A stretch of 64,000 nt of DNA from Xanthobacteraceae bacterium (GTDB lineage: Bacteria; Pseudomonadota; Alphaproteobacteria; Rhizobiales; Xanthobacteraceae). The stretch spans positions 1-64,000 of the forward strand of contig JANINJ010000003.1 of the NCBI GenBank assembly GCA_024508855.1. Direction: 5' to 3'. The notes beneath the pieces are model-generated. The model was not told where the DNA came from, did not search any database, and saw only the letters and a list, made by a program, of their open reading frames with translations. How positions within the stretch are numbered: position 1 is the first letter of the stretch; each line of letters opens with the position of its first letter. This document shows, in pieces, positions 9,428 to 16,823 of this stretch. A program made the position numbers and the translations under genes.

Positions 9428-10762
9428 ATGACGCACACCGCATCGCAGGTCTATTTCGGCATGAACCCGATGTGGGTGGCGACCTGCTTGCTGCTCGTGA
9501 CCTACGCGCTGATCATGACCGAGAAGGTCAATCGCGCCATCATCGCGCTGCTCGGCGCCGGCGCCATGGTCATCATCGGGGTGATGGATCAGCACGAAGC
9601 CTTGCGCGGTGTCGACTGGAATACGCTGGGGCTGCTCGCCGGGATGATGATCCTGGTGTCGATCTCGCGACGCTCCGGCATGTTCCAGTATGTTGCGGTC
9701 TGCGCCGCGCAGTGGGCCAAGGCTCATCCCGCCGGCATCCTTCTGCTGTTGCAGATCACGACCGCAATACTGTCGTCCCTGCTCGACAACGTCACCACCG
9801 TGCTGCTGGTGGTGCCGGTAACGCTGGCGATCACCAAACAACTCGACGTGCCGCCCTATCCGTTCCTGTTCGCCGAAATCTTTGCCTCCAACATTGGCGG
9901 CACGGCGACCTTGATCGGCGATCCGCCCAATATCCTGATCGGCTCGCAGGTCGGCCTTTCGTTCAACGACTTCGTCTTTCACCTGACTCCGGTCATTCTC
10001 GTCGTCATGATCGTTCAGGCGATCGCCGTTCACATGATCTGGGGCCGCAAGATGCATGCGACGCCGGAGGCCGAAGCCCGCGTGATGGCAATGAGTGCCA
10101 ACGACACTATCGAGGACTGGCTGCTGCTGAAGCAGTCGCTGGCGGTGCTGACGGTGGTCATGCTGGGCTTCATCTTCGCGCGGCAGCTGCGTCTCGAGCC
10201 AGCCACGATTGCCATGGTCGGCGCCGCGATCCTGATGCTCCTCGACAACTGGGCGCATTCGTCGGAGAAGGCCGCGCACAACGTGCACCAGACCTTCAGC
10301 GACGTCGAATGGATCACGATCTTCTTCTTCATCGGCTTGTTCATCGTGGTGCACGGCGTCGAGGTCGGAGGCCTGCTGACCCTTCTCGCCAACAAGCTGG
10401 TCGCCGCAACCGGCGGCAACATGGCCCACACCGGCTATGCCATCCTGTGGGCATCTGCCGTGCTGTCCGCGTTCGTCGACAATATCCCGTTCGTCGCCAC
10501 CATGATCCCGCTGATCAAGACCATGGCGCCCTCGTTCGGCGGAGCGGATCAGATCCAGCCGCTGTGGTGGTGCCTGTCGCTCGGCGCCTGCCTCGGCGGC
10601 AACGGCACCTTGATCGGCGCATCGGCCAACCTGACCGTTGCCGGTATCGGCGACCGCAACGGAGTTCCCTTCAAGTTCCTGACCTACACGCTCTATGCAT
10701 TTCCGCTGATGCTGCTGTCGGTCGCGATCAGCCAGGTCTATGTATGGTGGCGATACTTCTAG
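9428..10762 (+). CDS. ArsB/NhaD superfamily permease (SLC13-like)
   Basis: A 444-residue inner membrane protein with about 11 hydrophobic segments. The two repeated signature regions of the ion transporter superfamily are visible: SSLLDNVTTVLLVVP with GTATLIGDPPNILIG in the first half, and SAFVDNIPFVATMIP with GGNGTLIGASANLTVAGI in the second. Such proteins move Na+/H+, arsenite, or anions; specificity is not evident. ATG 9428 has GGGGGAA upstream. It follows another member of the superfamily on the same strand by 80 bases, so they may be cotranscribed. Confidence 0.8.
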   Translation: MTHTASQVYFGMNPMWVATCLLLVTYALIMTEKVNRAIIALLGAGAMVIIGVMDQHEALRGVDWNTLGLLAGMMILVSISRRSGMFQYVAVCAAQWAKAHPAGILLLLQITTAILSSLLDNVTTVLLVVPVTLAITKQLDVPPYPFLFAEIFASNIGGTATLIGDPPNILIGSQVGLSFNDFVFHLTPVILVVMIVQAIAVHMIWGRKMHATPEAEARVMAMSANDTIEDWLLLKQSLAVLTVVMLGFIFARQLRLEPATIAMVGAAILMLLDNWAHSSEKAAHNVHQTFSDVEWITIFFFIGLFIVVHGVEVGGLLTLLANKLVAATGGNMAHTGYAILWASAVLSAFVDNIPFVATMIPLIKTMAPSFGGADQIQPLWWCLSLGACLGGNGTLIGASANLTVAGIGDRNGVPFKFLTYTLYAFPLMLLSVAISQVYVWWRYF

Positions 10763-10892
10763 CACGCTTATTCGCGCCAACGCCCCGCGCACTCACCTCT
10801 CGTTTACCATCACCGGATAAAGTCCGAGCCAGTCGGGTCGTCTGGCATGGCGTTGATGGCGCCGGGTCGGCGTTGAACTGCTGGAGTTCGCG

Positions 10893-11705
10893 TTGCGTAC
10901 AGAATTGCGTTTCCAGGCCGTGCATCGCCGTGTGGTCATTGTCGCGGCCGCCGCTATAGCCACCCTTGCCGTGAGCCTGCCCCGGGCCGCATCCGCGGAA
11001 GGCCTGTTCGACTTTTTCTTCGGCGGCGGGCCACAAAAGCAGCAACAGTCAGGGCCGTCGCCGAGCAATTTCTTTACCGATCCATTCGGCCTCAACCAGC
11101 AGCAGCCGGCCGCACCCGCGCCGCGTGTCGCGACCGGAAATTCCGGTCGCGGTACCGCCTACTGCGTGCGAAGCTGCGACGGCAAATACTTTCCGATCTC
11201 GACCCGCGGCGGCGCGACGCCAGCGCAGGTCTGCCAATCCTTCTGCCCGGCCGCACAGACACGGGTGTTCTCCGGTGGCACCATCGACAACGCGGTTGCC
11301 AGCAACGGCGAACGCTATGCCGACAGCGCCAATGCCTACGCCTATCGCAAGGCCCTGAAGGCCGATTGCACCTGCAACGGCCGCGATCCCGCCGGTCTCG
11401 CCCACATCGATCTCGCACAGGATACCTCACTGCGCTCGGGCGACGTCGTTGCAACGACCGACGGACTGGTCGCCTATACCGGCGTCAGGCTCGGTGCCGG
11501 CCAGGCGCCGGATTTCTCGCCTGTAGCCGATTATCCCGGTCTCACCGCGGGCATCCGTGCCAAACTCGGCGAAATGAAAGTGGCGCCGCAGAACGCCGAA
11601 CTGATGGCCGACAGCGCAGCCCCCGCGGAACCTGGTCGTGCAGCACCGCCACCAGCACCAGCAACTCACGCCGCCACCAAGAGCAAGCACAGCGTTGTGA
11701 ACTAG
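10893..11705 (+). CDS. DUF2865 domain secreted protein
   Basis: A 270-residue protein with a signal peptide (RRVVIVAAAAIATLAVSLP, then AASA-EG) and a Gln-rich linker, followed by a Cys-containing domain: YCVRSCDGKYFPI, CQSFCPAAQTRVFSG and CTCNGRDPAGLAHIDLAQD. This pattern is the DUF2865 family, common in Bradyrhizobium relatives and of unknown function. The paired cysteines suggest disulfides in the periplasm. The start is TTG 10893, preceded by GGAG at a suitable distance. The C-terminal 50 residues are Ala/Pro rich and low complexity. Confidence 0.85.
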   Translation: MRTELRFQAVHRRVVIVAAAAIATLAVSLPRAASAEGLFDFFFGGGPQKQQQSGPSPSNFFTDPFGLNQQQPAAPAPRVATGNSGRGTAYCVRSCDGKYFPISTRGGATPAQVCQSFCPAAQTRVFSGGTIDNAVASNGERYADSANAYAYRKALKADCTCNGRDPAGLAHIDLAQDTSLRSGDVVATTDGLVAYTGVRLGAGQAPDFSPVADYPGLTAGIRAKLGEMKVAPQNAELMADSAAPAEPGRAAPPPAPATHAATKSKHSVVN

Positions 11706-11817
11706 CGTGAATTCATGCCTTGCTTCGCGCGGCTTGCACGACCAGTTGATCCACCGCGAACCGATCGAGGCCGCAGATGGCGGCCTCGACGAATCCACTG
11801 ACGAGTCGAACTGACCG

Positions 11818-12873
11818 TCAGTTCACGGGCGTCGCCAACAACTCGTTCAGATTAGCGTCGAGCTGCGCAAGCAGTTCCGGGTCCACGCCGAACAGCCCAA
11901 GATGGCCACAGACGCTCTTCAATGGGCGGAACTGACTTCCCGGAATCAACCGCTGCTCCGCCTCGCAATCGCCCGGTGGGAAGAACATGTCGTGGCTGAT
12001 CGGCATCACGTAGGTCTTGGCCTTGACGCGGCCCAGCGCTGCCGCGAGATCTCCGCCGGCGTTGCGGCTCACATCTCCTCGCTGCCACTTCCACGCCATC
12101 GCCAGCAAATCGTTGGGATCCATCGGCGCGAAGTAACCCGTCATGAAGGTGTCGACGAAGGATTGCATCGAGTCGAAGCCGAGTGCCTTGTGCCGGCCTT
12201 CGCGAAAGAAATCGGTACTCCACCCCATCACGGTCCACAACTTGGCATGACGCTTGAGGCCGGCGGCGACGTCCGTCGGAGAGGCGTAGTTGCCGTTCTT
12301 GAATCCTGGATCGGACGTGATCGCTTCGCTCAACGTATCGGCGAATACGAAGTCATGCTCGGTGTTCCTGGCGGTACCGGCAATCGGTGCGGCGCGTTTG
12401 ACGAAATCAGGATATCGCACGGCCCACTCATACGTTTGTTGCGCGCCCATCGAACCGCCGACGACCAGCGCCAGGCTCTTCAGACCGTATTTCCCGGTCA
12501 GCAGCTTGTGCTGCGCACGCACGTCGTCACCAATGCGCACTTTCGGGAAGTTAGGCCCGGCTTGAGCCCCGCTGCTGTTGTGCGGCGACGTCGACAGGCC
12601 GTTTCCGATCTGGTTGACGACGACGATGAAATATTTCGACGGATCGAGCGCGCGCCCCTCGCCGATGTAGACCTGCTCCATGATCTTGCTCGTTCCCGAG
12701 TACCAGGTGGGAACGAGGATTGCGTTGTCCTTCGCCGCATTCAGCGTGCCGTGCGTCGCGACCGCGAGCTGAACGTCCGGAATGCTGCCACCCTCCTCGA
12801 GTTCGAGGTTGCCGATTCCGATCATCTCGTAAGGGCCGTGGCCTTCCTGACCGTAGTATGGATTGGTGCTCAT
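11818..12873 (-). CDS. Alpha/beta hydrolase of the homoserine O-acetyltransferase (MetX)-like family
   Basis: A 351-residue alpha/beta-hydrolase-fold protein. The nucleophile elbow is GGSMG (Ser141), with Asp295 in SHDMFFP and His324 in CGHLGLFG completing a plausible triad in MetX order. MetX enzymes acetylate homoserine, but many relatives are plain esterases. The gene lies 30 bases downstream of a Baeyer-Villiger monooxygenase gene on the same strand, so I infer that it hydrolyses the ester or lactone made by that enzyme rather than working in methionine synthesis. ATG 12873 is preceded by GGGAGGAA. Function is inferred from context only. Confidence 0.8.
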   Translation of the reverse strand: MSTNPYYGQEGHGPYEMIGIGNLELEEGGSIPDVQLAVATHGTLNAAKDNAILVPTWYSGTSKIMEQVYIGEGRALDPSKYFIVVVNQIGNGLSTSPHNSSGAQAGPNFPKVRIGDDVRAQHKLLTGKYGLKSLALVVGGSMGAQQTYEWAVRYPDFVKRAAPIAGTARNTEHDFVFADTLSEAITSDPGFKNGNYASPTDVAAGLKRHAKLWTVMGWSTDFFREGRHKALGFDSMQSFVDTFMTGYFAPMDPNDLLAMAWKWQRGDVSRNAGGDLAAALGRVKAKTYVMPISHDMFFPPGDCEAEQRLIPGSQFRPLKSVCGHLGLFGVDPELLAQLDANLNELLATPVN

Positions 12874-12903
12874 TGGATATTCCTCCCATCACTATTATTA
12901 TGA

Positions 12904-14553
12904 TCAAGTCATCGCGAAGCCTTGGTAACCATTGGCCGCAAGCTCGTCGCATTGCTGGTTGTAGTTGCCGACGCCGCCGATATAGGACAGTAGGCGCCGC
13001 GGCTTTCCATCGACATTGGAGCCCATGTACCAGGAGTCTGTTTTCACGACGAGGGTCGCGGCCGCGGTCTCGTCGTGGTGCTTCACCCAGTAATCCTCGA
13101 ATTCCTTGGTCGCCTCGACGACACTTTTTCCATTCTTCCGCGCATAAGCGATGCAATCGGTGATCCAGTCCACCTGTTGCTGAAGGCACGTCGTCATGTT
13201 GCACAGTGCTGCAGACGGCGCGAGCGGCGCGCCCGTCGTGAACAGATTTGGATAGCCGTGCACCTGCAGGCCCATGGCGGTGCGGATTTCGTCGTGCCAT
13301 CGATCTTTCAGCGACCGGCCGTCGCGGCCGCGAATGTCGATACGGCTGAGCGCGCCTGAGCCGGCATCGAAACCGACGGCGAGGACGATCACGTCGGCTT
13401 CATGCACCTTGCCGTCGGAGGTCTGAATGCCTTCGGGCACGATGCGCTCGATCGGCGTCTCGCGGCAATTCACCGCCTCGACATTGTCCTGCAGGTAGGC
13501 CTCGAGATATTTGTTCTCCAGTGGCACACGGTGCGTGCCGAACCCGTAGTCGTCCTTGGTGGGGATGAGGATGTCGCACAGCTTCGGGTCGTTCCGGAGT
13601 CGCGCCCGCAGCTTGCCGCGCACGAACTCGGACACCACGTCGCTCACCGCTTCATCGAAGAACATTTCCGGGAATGTCGCGAGCCACATCGAAAGCGATC
13701 CGTCGTTCCAGAATTTCTCCAGCACCTCGGTGCGCTGATCGGCCGTCAGCTCTGCCCATGGGCGGTTCTCGAAATCATAGTCGAAGCCCGCAAAAGTGGT
13801 GCGTACCCGTGTCTTGAGTTCGCTGAACCGGCTGCTGCAGCGATCCCAATCGGCTTGCGAATATTTCGGGTTCTTCATGGGAACGACGTATTGCGGCGTG
13901 CGCACGAACACCTTCATGGAGCCGACCTCGGGCGCGATGGTCTGGATGACCTGAATTCCGGTCGCTCCGGTACCAACTACGGCAACACGCTTGCCCTTGA
14001 GATCGATGCCCTCTTTCGGCCAGAGGCCGGTGTGGGTGATGACGCCTTTGAACGTCGACTGACCCGGAAAACGCTCGTTCAGCGGCGCCGACAGCATGCC
14101 GCAACACGCCAATACGTATTGCGTATCGATATGCTCGCCGTCCGAGGTAATCACATCCCAGCGGCCGTCTTTCTCCCGATAGGTCGCGGACTCGATCCGG
14201 GTATCGAACTGGATATCCTTCTTGAGATCGAAGCGATCGGCGACGAAGTTCAGCCATTGCTCGGTCTCGGGCTGCGCGGGAAAGCGTTCGCTGGGCTTCC
14301 ACGCTTTATACAGATCCTCCGAGAACCAGTATTGGTAGACCTCGACTTGTGAATCGAAGCGAGCACCGGGATAGCGATTCCAGTACCAGGTTCCACCGAC
14401 GCCGGATCCCGCCTCATAGGCGCGGACCTTCAAGCCCATCTCGCGCATGCGGTACAGTTGATACAATCCCGCGATACCCGCGCCGATAACAACCGCATCG
14501 AGCGTCGTCTTTGTAACGGTCGGGCTTTCGGATTTGATTTCAGCTTGGCCCAT
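12904..14553 (-). CDS. Flavin-containing Baeyer-Villiger monooxygenase
   Basis: A 549-residue class B flavoprotein monooxygenase. The FAD Rossmann motif GAGIAG is at 24-29, the Baeyer-Villiger fingerprint FKGVITHTGLWP at 168-179 (F-x-G-x3-H-T-x2-W-P), and the NADPH Rossmann motif GTGATG at 194-199. Such enzymes insert one oxygen atom next to a ketone carbonyl, giving esters or lactones. ATG 14553 is chosen because GGAGAGGG lies just upstream; an in-frame extension to 14652 adds 33 residues unlike the family. With the downstream hydrolase it forms a two-gene operon, probably controlled by the divergent AraC gene. The ketone substrate is unknown. Confidence 0.92.
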   Translation of the reverse strand: MGQAEIKSESPTVTKTTLDAVVIGAGIAGLYQLYRMREMGLKVRAYEAGSGVGGTWYWNRYPGARFDSQVEVYQYWFSEDLYKAWKPSERFPAQPETEQWLNFVADRFDLKKDIQFDTRIESATYREKDGRWDVITSDGEHIDTQYVLACCGMLSAPLNERFPGQSTFKGVITHTGLWPKEGIDLKGKRVAVVGTGATGIQVIQTIAPEVGSMKVFVRTPQYVVPMKNPKYSQADWDRCSSRFSELKTRVRTTFAGFDYDFENRPWAELTADQRTEVLEKFWNDGSLSMWLATFPEMFFDEAVSDVVSEFVRGKLRARLRNDPKLCDILIPTKDDYGFGTHRVPLENKYLEAYLQDNVEAVNCRETPIERIVPEGIQTSDGKVHEADVIVLAVGFDAGSGALSRIDIRGRDGRSLKDRWHDEIRTAMGLQVHGYPNLFTTGAPLAPSAALCNMTTCLQQQVDWITDCIAYARKNGKSVVEATKEFEDYWVKHHDETAAATLVVKTDSWYMGSNVDGKPRRLLSYIGGVGNYNQQCDELAANGYQGFAMT

Positions 14554-14901
14554 TTCCCTCTCCTGTATTTTTTTTCCATCGCGCCATCCGACTCGATCGG
14601 ATGGGCGTTGCATCTCTTTGGTGATCCAGCAGAATCGGTGGCCCGGCCTCAAAGTTTTGGACTAGAGACGCGGGCCGCTCTCCTGCGGAATGCGCCGGAG
14701 GTTAAGCGTCCTGAGATCGCGTGGGCTTGGATGAAACGAACTTTGCTTTGAACGAAAATGCGGCCCGATGAATGTTCCGCGACGTAATACCTAAGGACCT
14801 TTGGGCGAACGGAAAAAGCGCCGTATTCTGAAGAGCCGATGTAACCTCATCGGGAAAGAAGAGCCGACGAACCGGCCCGCCAACTATCGGGAGGCTGCGT
14901 C
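14554..14901. promoter_or_regulatory. Divergent control region between BVMO operon and araC-type gene
   Basis: A 348-base gene-free stretch between two divergent starts, so it should hold both promoters. I see a GGGAGG ribosome-binding site for the regulator near 14888 and a 10-base direct repeat (GAAGAGCCGA) at 14830 and 14858. I do not see a convincing -24/-12 sigma-54 element or a full sigma-70 consensus. Confidence 0.5.
14830..14874 (+). repeat. Direct repeat GAAGAGCCGA x2, candidate AraC binding site
   Basis: GAAGAGCCGA occurs at 14830-14839 and 14858-14867, and each copy is followed by a similar G(T)AACC tail. The copies are 28 bases apart and end about 30 bases before the start of the AraC-type gene. 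AraC/XylS regulators bind tandem direct half-sites, so this may be an operator or autoregulatory site; the spacing is not a whole number of helical turns, which weakens the case. Confidence 0.35.
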
Positions 14902-15792
14902 ATGACCAAGCTCATTACGATCGAGGAATTGCCGCAATATGCGCCCGGCGAATTGAAGCTGGACAGTTCAGCCATCGGGCGCCCCGACTTCCGCATGCGC
15001 GTGTTTCGTTACGCGCCATCCGACATCTGCGTTCCTCCGTCCGAGAACTTCCTGGTCGTCGTGTATCGGCAAGGTATCACCGCGATGAATCGGCGTGTGA
15101 CCGGTACATGGAAGCAAGAACGTGTCGGCCTCGGTATTACGACGTTGCTGACCCGCGCCGAGCCTTCGCATTGGCGATGGGGAAACGATATCGAGGTCAG
15201 TCACTTCTATATTTCGCCTGCGTTCATGCTGAAGACCGCAAGCGAGGCATTCGACAATGAAATCGGCGCAGTCGAGCTTCACGATCTACTTGGAATCGAC
15301 GATCCGGTGCTAAGCTGGATCAACGAACAGATGGTTCACGAAGTCGCGTCCGGCGGTCTCGGCGGTCGGCTTTGCTACGACGCCCTGTCGCTTCAGGCGA
15401 CGATTCATATCCTGCGGAAGTATGCGGCCGTCCAGATCAAGATGCCTTCCACGCATGGGCATTTCCGACCCGCTCACGCCCGATTGATCGAGGACTATAT
15501 CGAGCAGAACATTTCCCGAAACATGACGCTCGATGAGCTCGCGAACCTCTGTAGCTGCACGCCGGTTCAATTCGCACGCAAATTCCGAGCGTATTACGGG
15601 ATGCGTCCTCACGCCTTCGTTCTGAAACAGAAGGTCGAGCAAGCGTGCAAGCATCTCCGCAAGGACCATTTGCCACTCAAGGAGATCGCGCTGGCCAGCG
15701 GCTTCGCCGACCAGAGTCACCTCAACCGAGTCTTTCGACAGCAGCTCAACTGTACACCCGCCGAATATCGAAGGCATACCTGTGGAGCGTAG
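14902..15792 (+). CDS. AraC family transcriptional regulator
   Basis: A 296-residue regulator. The C-terminal 100 residues carry two helix-turn-helix units: MTLDELANLCSCTPVQFARK, then LPLKEIALASGFADQSHLNR followed by GCTPAEYRR-type closing sequence (here NCTPAEYRR), the classical AraC/XylS signature. The N-terminal 180 residues are a probable ligand-sensing cupin-like domain without a clear family match by eye. ATG 14902 has GGGAGG upstream. It is divergent from the Baeyer-Villiger monooxygenase operon and is the natural candidate for its activator. Confidence 0.9.
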   Translation: MTKLITIEELPQYAPGELKLDSSAIGRPDFRMRVFRYAPSDICVPPSENFLVVVYRQGITAMNRRVTGTWKQERVGLGITTLLTRAEPSHWRWGNDIEVSHFYISPAFMLKTASEAFDNEIGAVELHDLLGIDDPVLSWINEQMVHEVASGGLGGRLCYDALSLQATIHILRKYAAVQIKMPSTHGHFRPAHARLIEDYIEQNISRNMTLDELANLCSCTPVQFARKFRAYYGMRPHAFVLKQKVEQACKHLRKDHLPLKEIALASGFADQSHLNRVFRQQLNCTPAEYRRHTCGA

Positions 15793-15811
15793 CGCCGCGG
15801 CAATGCGCAGC

Positions 15812-16243
15812 TCAGCGGCCGACGATGACGCCGATTACGTTCGGCGCCGCGAGATATTCTTCCTCGATCGCCGCGCGTGCCGCAGCTCTGTTCTCCGGCG
15901 TCAGCAAGCCGCGCTTCTCGGCCAGGATCATCCAGCAGTAACCCCACCAGTCCGTCAGCATGCCGTTGTCATCGACCAGATCGTAGCCCTGCTCGGCGGC
16001 GAAGATCCGCGCGTGGGCCTCATCGAGCGAATCTAGCCAGGCGTGATCGTCGGTGGAAAACAGATCGTCACTGATGTCGTCGATGGTGTAACCCCACACC
16101 GACTGGCACACGGCGTTGAACTCACGATCGATCTGATCGTCATCGACCGGCTGCCGCCGCGCGATGAGATGCAGCCGCGATAACGAGCGCGCAAAATCGG
16201 CGATGCGGGTGAGCGCGAACTGATTGAAGGCGATAGTGGACAT
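15812..16243 (-). CDS. Conserved-looking acidic protein of unknown function
   Basis: A 143-residue cytoplasmic protein with no signal peptide or membrane segment. It is rich in Asp and Glu and has a central Trp-rich part (WGYTIDDISDDLFSTDDHAWLDSLDEAHARIF, then LTDWWGYCWMILAEKRGLL). I do not recognise the family. Codon use is like its neighbours, which supports a real gene, and it ends tail to tail, 19 bases from the AraC-type gene. The upstream region is AT-rich and carries a TCGGAA/TTCCGA palindrome, which may control it. Confidence 0.6.
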   Translation of the reverse strand: MSTIAFNQFALTRIADFARSLSRLHLIARRQPVDDDQIDREFNAVCQSVWGYTIDDISDDLFSTDDHAWLDSLDEAHARIFAAEQGYDLVDDNGMLTDWWGYCWMILAEKRGLLTPENRAAARAAIEEEYLAAPNVIGVIVGR

Positions 16244-16551
16244 GTAGTCCTCGAAAGCTTGACCATCCGCTAGATATTGTGTCGGAAATGTTCCGAATCA
16301 CAATGATATATCAATAGCTTACTAAAATGTTCTTAATTTGTTCCAAAAATCAACAACACGGTCGAAAAAAGCCGATGTCGGCCGCGCTTTCTATGCAGCA
16401 CAACGTCTGGTCGAACGGCGCTCGCCTCGCACGCTTGCTGCAAAGTTCCAAAATCAGATTTTCTCCATATCACCGTCACACTTTCGAACGCCGAGTCAGA
16501 TCAGTTTTCCGAACCGTTGTAGTTACCTCTCCAGTCAGGGAGCACCCGGCC
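16244..16551. other. AT-rich intergenic region
   Basis: About 308 bases between the acidic orphan gene and the small protein gene, notably AT-rich for this genome around 16265-16350. It contains the TCGGAA-ATG-TTCCGA palindrome and several GTTCC/GTTCT words. A forward reading frame is open from 16327 into the small protein, but its first 75 residues have no recognisable features and are probably leader. Confidence 0.5.
16282..16296. promoter_or_regulatory. Palindrome TCGGAA-ATG-TTCCGA, operator candidate
   Basis: A perfect inverted repeat with 6-base arms and a 3-base centre, 39 bases upstream of the start of the acidic orphan gene on the minus strand, within an AT-rich patch. Its position suits a repressor site overlapping a promoter. 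No specific regulator can be assigned. Confidence 0.35.
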
Positions 16552-16722
16552 ATGGCACCCACCTCCTCGCCACCGTGTGCAAATGCGATCAAGCGATCCG
16601 ACTTGTCACGTCACGACAAGTCCATCGACGTTGAGGTATTGCTCGAGGAAAACGACAGGCTTCGGAATCTCGTCGTGCAACTGTCGAAACTCGTGATCAG
16701 GAATGCCACCGAGCAACGATAG
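16552..16722 (+). CDS. Small (56-residue) protein with a C-terminal amphipathic helix
   Basis: The 56-residue frame starts at ATG 16552, with GGGAG about ten bases upstream, and ends in DVEVLLEENDRLRNLVVQLSKLVI, a leucine-spaced helix that could form a short coiled coil. I recall similar small proteins with an LLEENDRLR...LVVQLS core in Bradyrhizobium-type genomes, annotated as hypothetical. The reading frame stays open upstream to 16327, but that extension lacks the same character. It lies just upstream of glgP; a functional link is not shown. Confidence 0.6.
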   Translation: MAPTSSPPCANAIKRSDLSRHDKSIDVEVLLEENDRLRNLVVQLSKLVIRNATEQR

Positions 16723-16724
16723 CT

Positions 16725-16759
16725 CGGTTCCATACGGTTCCATGTATTTATAAAAATAC
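16725..16759. promoter_or_regulatory. Tandem CGGTTCCAT repeat plus AT-rich palindrome upstream of glgP
   Basis: CGGTTCCAT occurs twice, at 16725-16733 and 16735-16743, separated by one base. Immediately after comes GTATTT-ATAA-AAATAC (16744-16759), a perfect 6-4-6 inverted repeat. The block lies 65-100 bases before the glgP start. It may be an operator/promoter block or, if transcribed, a weak hairpin after the small gene. Confidence 0.4.
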
Positions 16760-16823
16760 TAGCGGTTACGGCTCCGCTGCGATCGGGCTATGATACCGAC
16801 GGTTTCACTGTCAGGAATACAAT

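Noticed and set aside
9344-10792. 482-codon minus-strand frame opposite the ArsB/SLC13-like gene
   Set aside because: Strongly His/Asp/Gln-rich, as expected from reading a membrane-protein gene backwards; no family features.
14554-14652. 33-residue N-terminal extension of the Baeyer-Villiger monooxygenase
   Set aside because: A strong ribosome-binding site precedes ATG 14553 and the extension lacks family similarity.
14700-14760. Possible sigma-54 promoter (TTGG...TTTGC) upstream of the BVMO/AraC genes
   Set aside because: The GG to GC spacing is about four bases too long for a -24/-12 element.
16327-16551. N-terminal extension of the small protein before glgP
   Set aside because: The ATG at 16552 has a good ribosome-binding site and the 75 extra residues look like translated leader from AT-rich DNA.
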